Positions 62,947 to 64,000 of a DNA stretch of 64,000 nt are shown piece after piece. Made by a program: the position numbers and the translations under genes. Source of the stretch: Bacteroides sedimenti (lineage in GTDB: Bacteria > Bacteroidota > Bacteroidia > Bacteroidales > Bacteroidaceae); contig NZ_AP028055.1 in the NCBI RefSeq assembly GCF_040365225.1, positions 2,914,001 to 2,978,000 on the forward strand. Direction: 5' to 3'. The notes beneath the pieces are model-generated. The model saw nothing but the letters and a program-made list of their open reading frames with translations. It had not been told where the DNA came from and made no database searches. Within the stretch, counting starts at the first letter, position 1, and each line of letters begins with the position of its first letter.

Positions 62947-63447
62947 ATGTCTAATCTGTTTAAACTATTTGTATCACAACTAAATCTTCTAAAGGAGAAA
63001 GGGACTCTGCAATCGGTTGTGAATAAGGATGGCGATTCTTCAGAAATCGATCCTAATCATGAGATGAAAATTTATCAGGAGGTCCTTTATAACATGGATT
63101 CTAAAAAAATCTATCTGGACTCATCTCTGTCTCTTGTAAAGCTTAGTTCTATGGTTGGAACCAATACCACTTATTTGTCTAATTCAATCAACAAAAATTT
63201 TGGTTGCAATTTTAAAACCCTAATAAATCGTTACCGGGTTGAATATTGCAAAACAATGTTGGGATCTAACCCGCTATCGGTGCCGATCAAGGAGATTGCC
63301 AGAAATTGTGGTTTCTCTTCAGTCAGTGCTTTCTATGCTTCATTTAAGAAGCTAACAGGGATTTCGCCGGTGCAGTACAGAATGTTGATGATATACAGGA
63401 ACGAATTGAATAAAGTAGATCCTGGATCAGATGCAGAATCTTATTGA
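62947..63447 (+). CDS. AraC-family DNA-binding protein, short form
   Basis: 166 residues. The C-terminal ~100 form a complete AraC/XylS double helix-turn-helix: LSLVKLSSMVGTNTTYLSNSI near 62-82 and the signature IKEIARNCGFSSVSAFYASFKKLTGISPVQYR. The N-terminal ~50 residues are too short for a sensor domain. This type resembles the DNA-binding end of hybrid two-component regulators, here free-standing. Target unknown. Own terminator. Confidence 0.85.
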   Translation: MSNLFKLFVSQLNLLKEKGTLQSVVNKDGDSSEIDPNHEMKIYQEVLYNMDSKKIYLDSSLSLVKLSSMVGTNTTYLSNSINKNFGCNFKTLINRYRVEYCKTMLGSNPLSVPIKEIARNCGFSSVSAFYASFKKLTGISPVQYRMLMIYRNELNKVDPGSDAESY

Positions 63448-63562
63448 GTTATGTTGATGGCATATTAAAATGATAACAAGACCTTTGTGTTTCAAAAAAT
63501 ATAGTTAGGCTAGGTCAGGCGTGATCTAGGGAAGTGAAGAAACTTGCGAAAGTAAGTTTCGG

Positions 63563-63614
63563 GAGAGGGTATTTGAATAAGCAACAGCTGTTCAAATACC
63601 CTCTCTTATTTTTT
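63563..63614 (+). terminator. Intrinsic terminator of the AraC-type gene
   Basis: 15-bp perfect stem (63563-63577 with 63591-63605), 13-base loop, T tract on the plus strand. Confidence 0.88.
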
Positions 63615-63658
63615 CTGTAAATATTATGATAAGAAACGGATACAATCCGGAACTTTAC

Positions 63659-63666
63659 TATTTTTG
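63659..63666 (+). promoter_or_regulatory. -7 box (TATTTTTG) of the AlkD-like gene
   Basis: TAnnTTTG ending 10 bases before the ATG at 63676, implying a very short leader. Confidence 0.45.
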
Positions 63667-63675
63667 TCTTTCAAT

Positions 63676-64000
63676 ATGAATGCAATCGAAGTAAAAATAG
63701 AGCTGGAAAAGCATGCAAACGAGCAGAAAAGGGATTTTCTGCCTGTTTTCTTCAAGACCGGAAAAGGACAATATGGCGAAGGAGACCGTTTTATGGGGGT
63801 CGTAGTGCCTGATATTCGTCTGGTGGCTAAAATATTCAAGACGTTGCCGTTCGATGAAATAGCCCTGTTGCTTAAATCCGAATACCATGAGTGCCGCATG
63901 TGCGCTCTCCTGATTTTGGTGGAAGGCTTCAAGAAAGGGAGCGAAGAGGAGAGAACAAGGATTTATCATTTTTACTTATCGAGCACCTCCAGGATAAACA
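63676..64000 (+). CDS. DNA alkylation repair protein, AlkD-like, 3' truncated by the window
   Basis: ATG 63676 opens a frame that runs off the window end after 108 codons. HEAT-like helical sequence: KRDFLPVFFKTGKGQYGEGD, FMGVVVPDIRLVAKIF, and LLKSEYHECRMCALLILVEGF match the AlkD N-terminal repeats, where GEGDxFxGV-x-P-x-R is a hallmark. AlkD excises N3- and N7-alkylated purines without base flipping. Catalytic residues lie further on, outside the window. Confidence 0.85.
   Translation, partial: MNAIEVKIELEKHANEQKRDFLPVFFKTGKGQYGEGDRFMGVVVPDIRLVAKIFKTLPFDEIALLLKSEYHECRMCALLILVEGFKKGSEEERTRIYHFYLSSTSRIN

Noticed and set aside
1..64000. tRNA, rRNA or insertion sequence
   Set aside because: I saw no cloverleaf with T-loop consensus, no rRNA-like stretch and no transposase or IS-type terminal repeats; a tRNAscan/Infernal run would settle this.

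Overview
The window reads as a piece of chromosome from a Bacteroidales bacterium, most likely Bacteroides or a close relative. Three things point there: the protein repertoire (PorZ-like protein, DUF4294, dipeptidyl peptidase IV, DUF2723, SpmA-SpmB fusion, MnmD-type methyltransferase, succinate/acetate CoA-transferase); promoters that repeatedly show the Bacteroidetes -7 box TAnnTTTG, sometimes with a TTG or TTTG 19 bases upstream; and AT-rich intergenic DNA with few strong Shine-Dalgarno sites. I saw no rRNA, tRNA, CRISPR array, transposase or prophage. Most of the window is housekeeping core genome.

Layout. 1-4.3 kb: end of a DUF6056-like membrane protein, overlapping rdgB, overlapping a PorZ-like gene. 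4.3-7.5 kb: an unknown gene, nadA and a TrmH-family methyltransferase. 7.5-11.9 kb: DUF4294 protein, an outer-membrane pair (PorV-like barrel plus a helix-hairpin-helix/beta-barrel protein) and a radical SAM protein. 12.1-14.6 kb: SulP transporter and rubrerythrin, divergent. 14.6-18 kb: the most accessory-looking part, very AT-rich, with a secreted barrel-like protein, small unknown genes and one frameshifted gene. 18-24 kb: glycosyltransferase, nadB, lpdA and dacB. 24.3-27.9 kb: CoA-transferase operon and miaB. 28.2-35.2 kb: a same-strand run cysE, THUMP methyltransferase, dpp4, purD, membrane protein, YqaA-type DedA protein. 35.2-42.6 kb: mnmD facing away from znuA-znuC, then DUF2723 protein, deacetylase and queG. 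42.7-46.4 kb: a barrel-like protein and a CsgG/lipoprotein operon. 46.7-52.8 kb: panE, ychF, a flavin-binding-type protein, polA. 52.9-62.5 kb: polyprenyl synthase, then a leftward run mnmG-apt-uvrC-dtd-mazG-deoC and spmAB-ybeY. The right end holds an AraC-type regulator and the start of an AlkD-like gene.

How the genes work together. NAD synthesis is represented by nadA and nadB, separated by about 13 kb. Nucleotide hygiene and nucleic-acid maintenance recur: rdgB, a MazG-like protein, apt, deoC, uvrC, polA, an AlkD-like protein. tRNA modification also recurs: miaB, mnmG, mnmD, queG, a TrmH-type enzyme, and dtd for D-aminoacyl-tRNA proofreading. Envelope functions include PorZ, dacB, the CsgG/lipoprotein set and the HhH-barrel pair.

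Most notable signals: two parS-like palindromes (49491 and 58244), which with mnmG suggest proximity to the replication origin; four TGTACA boxes spaced exactly 22 bp apart inside nested inverted repeats (19213-19285); a dispersed repeat built on AAGTCACGCA in two intergenic regions; a palindrome over the znuA promoter, with a znuAC pair that has no adjacent permease; and a four-gene CsgG-family export-like operon with an extra lipoprotein. None of these is proven to be a new system; the CsgG operon and the HhH-barrel pair are the best candidates for uncharacterised machinery.
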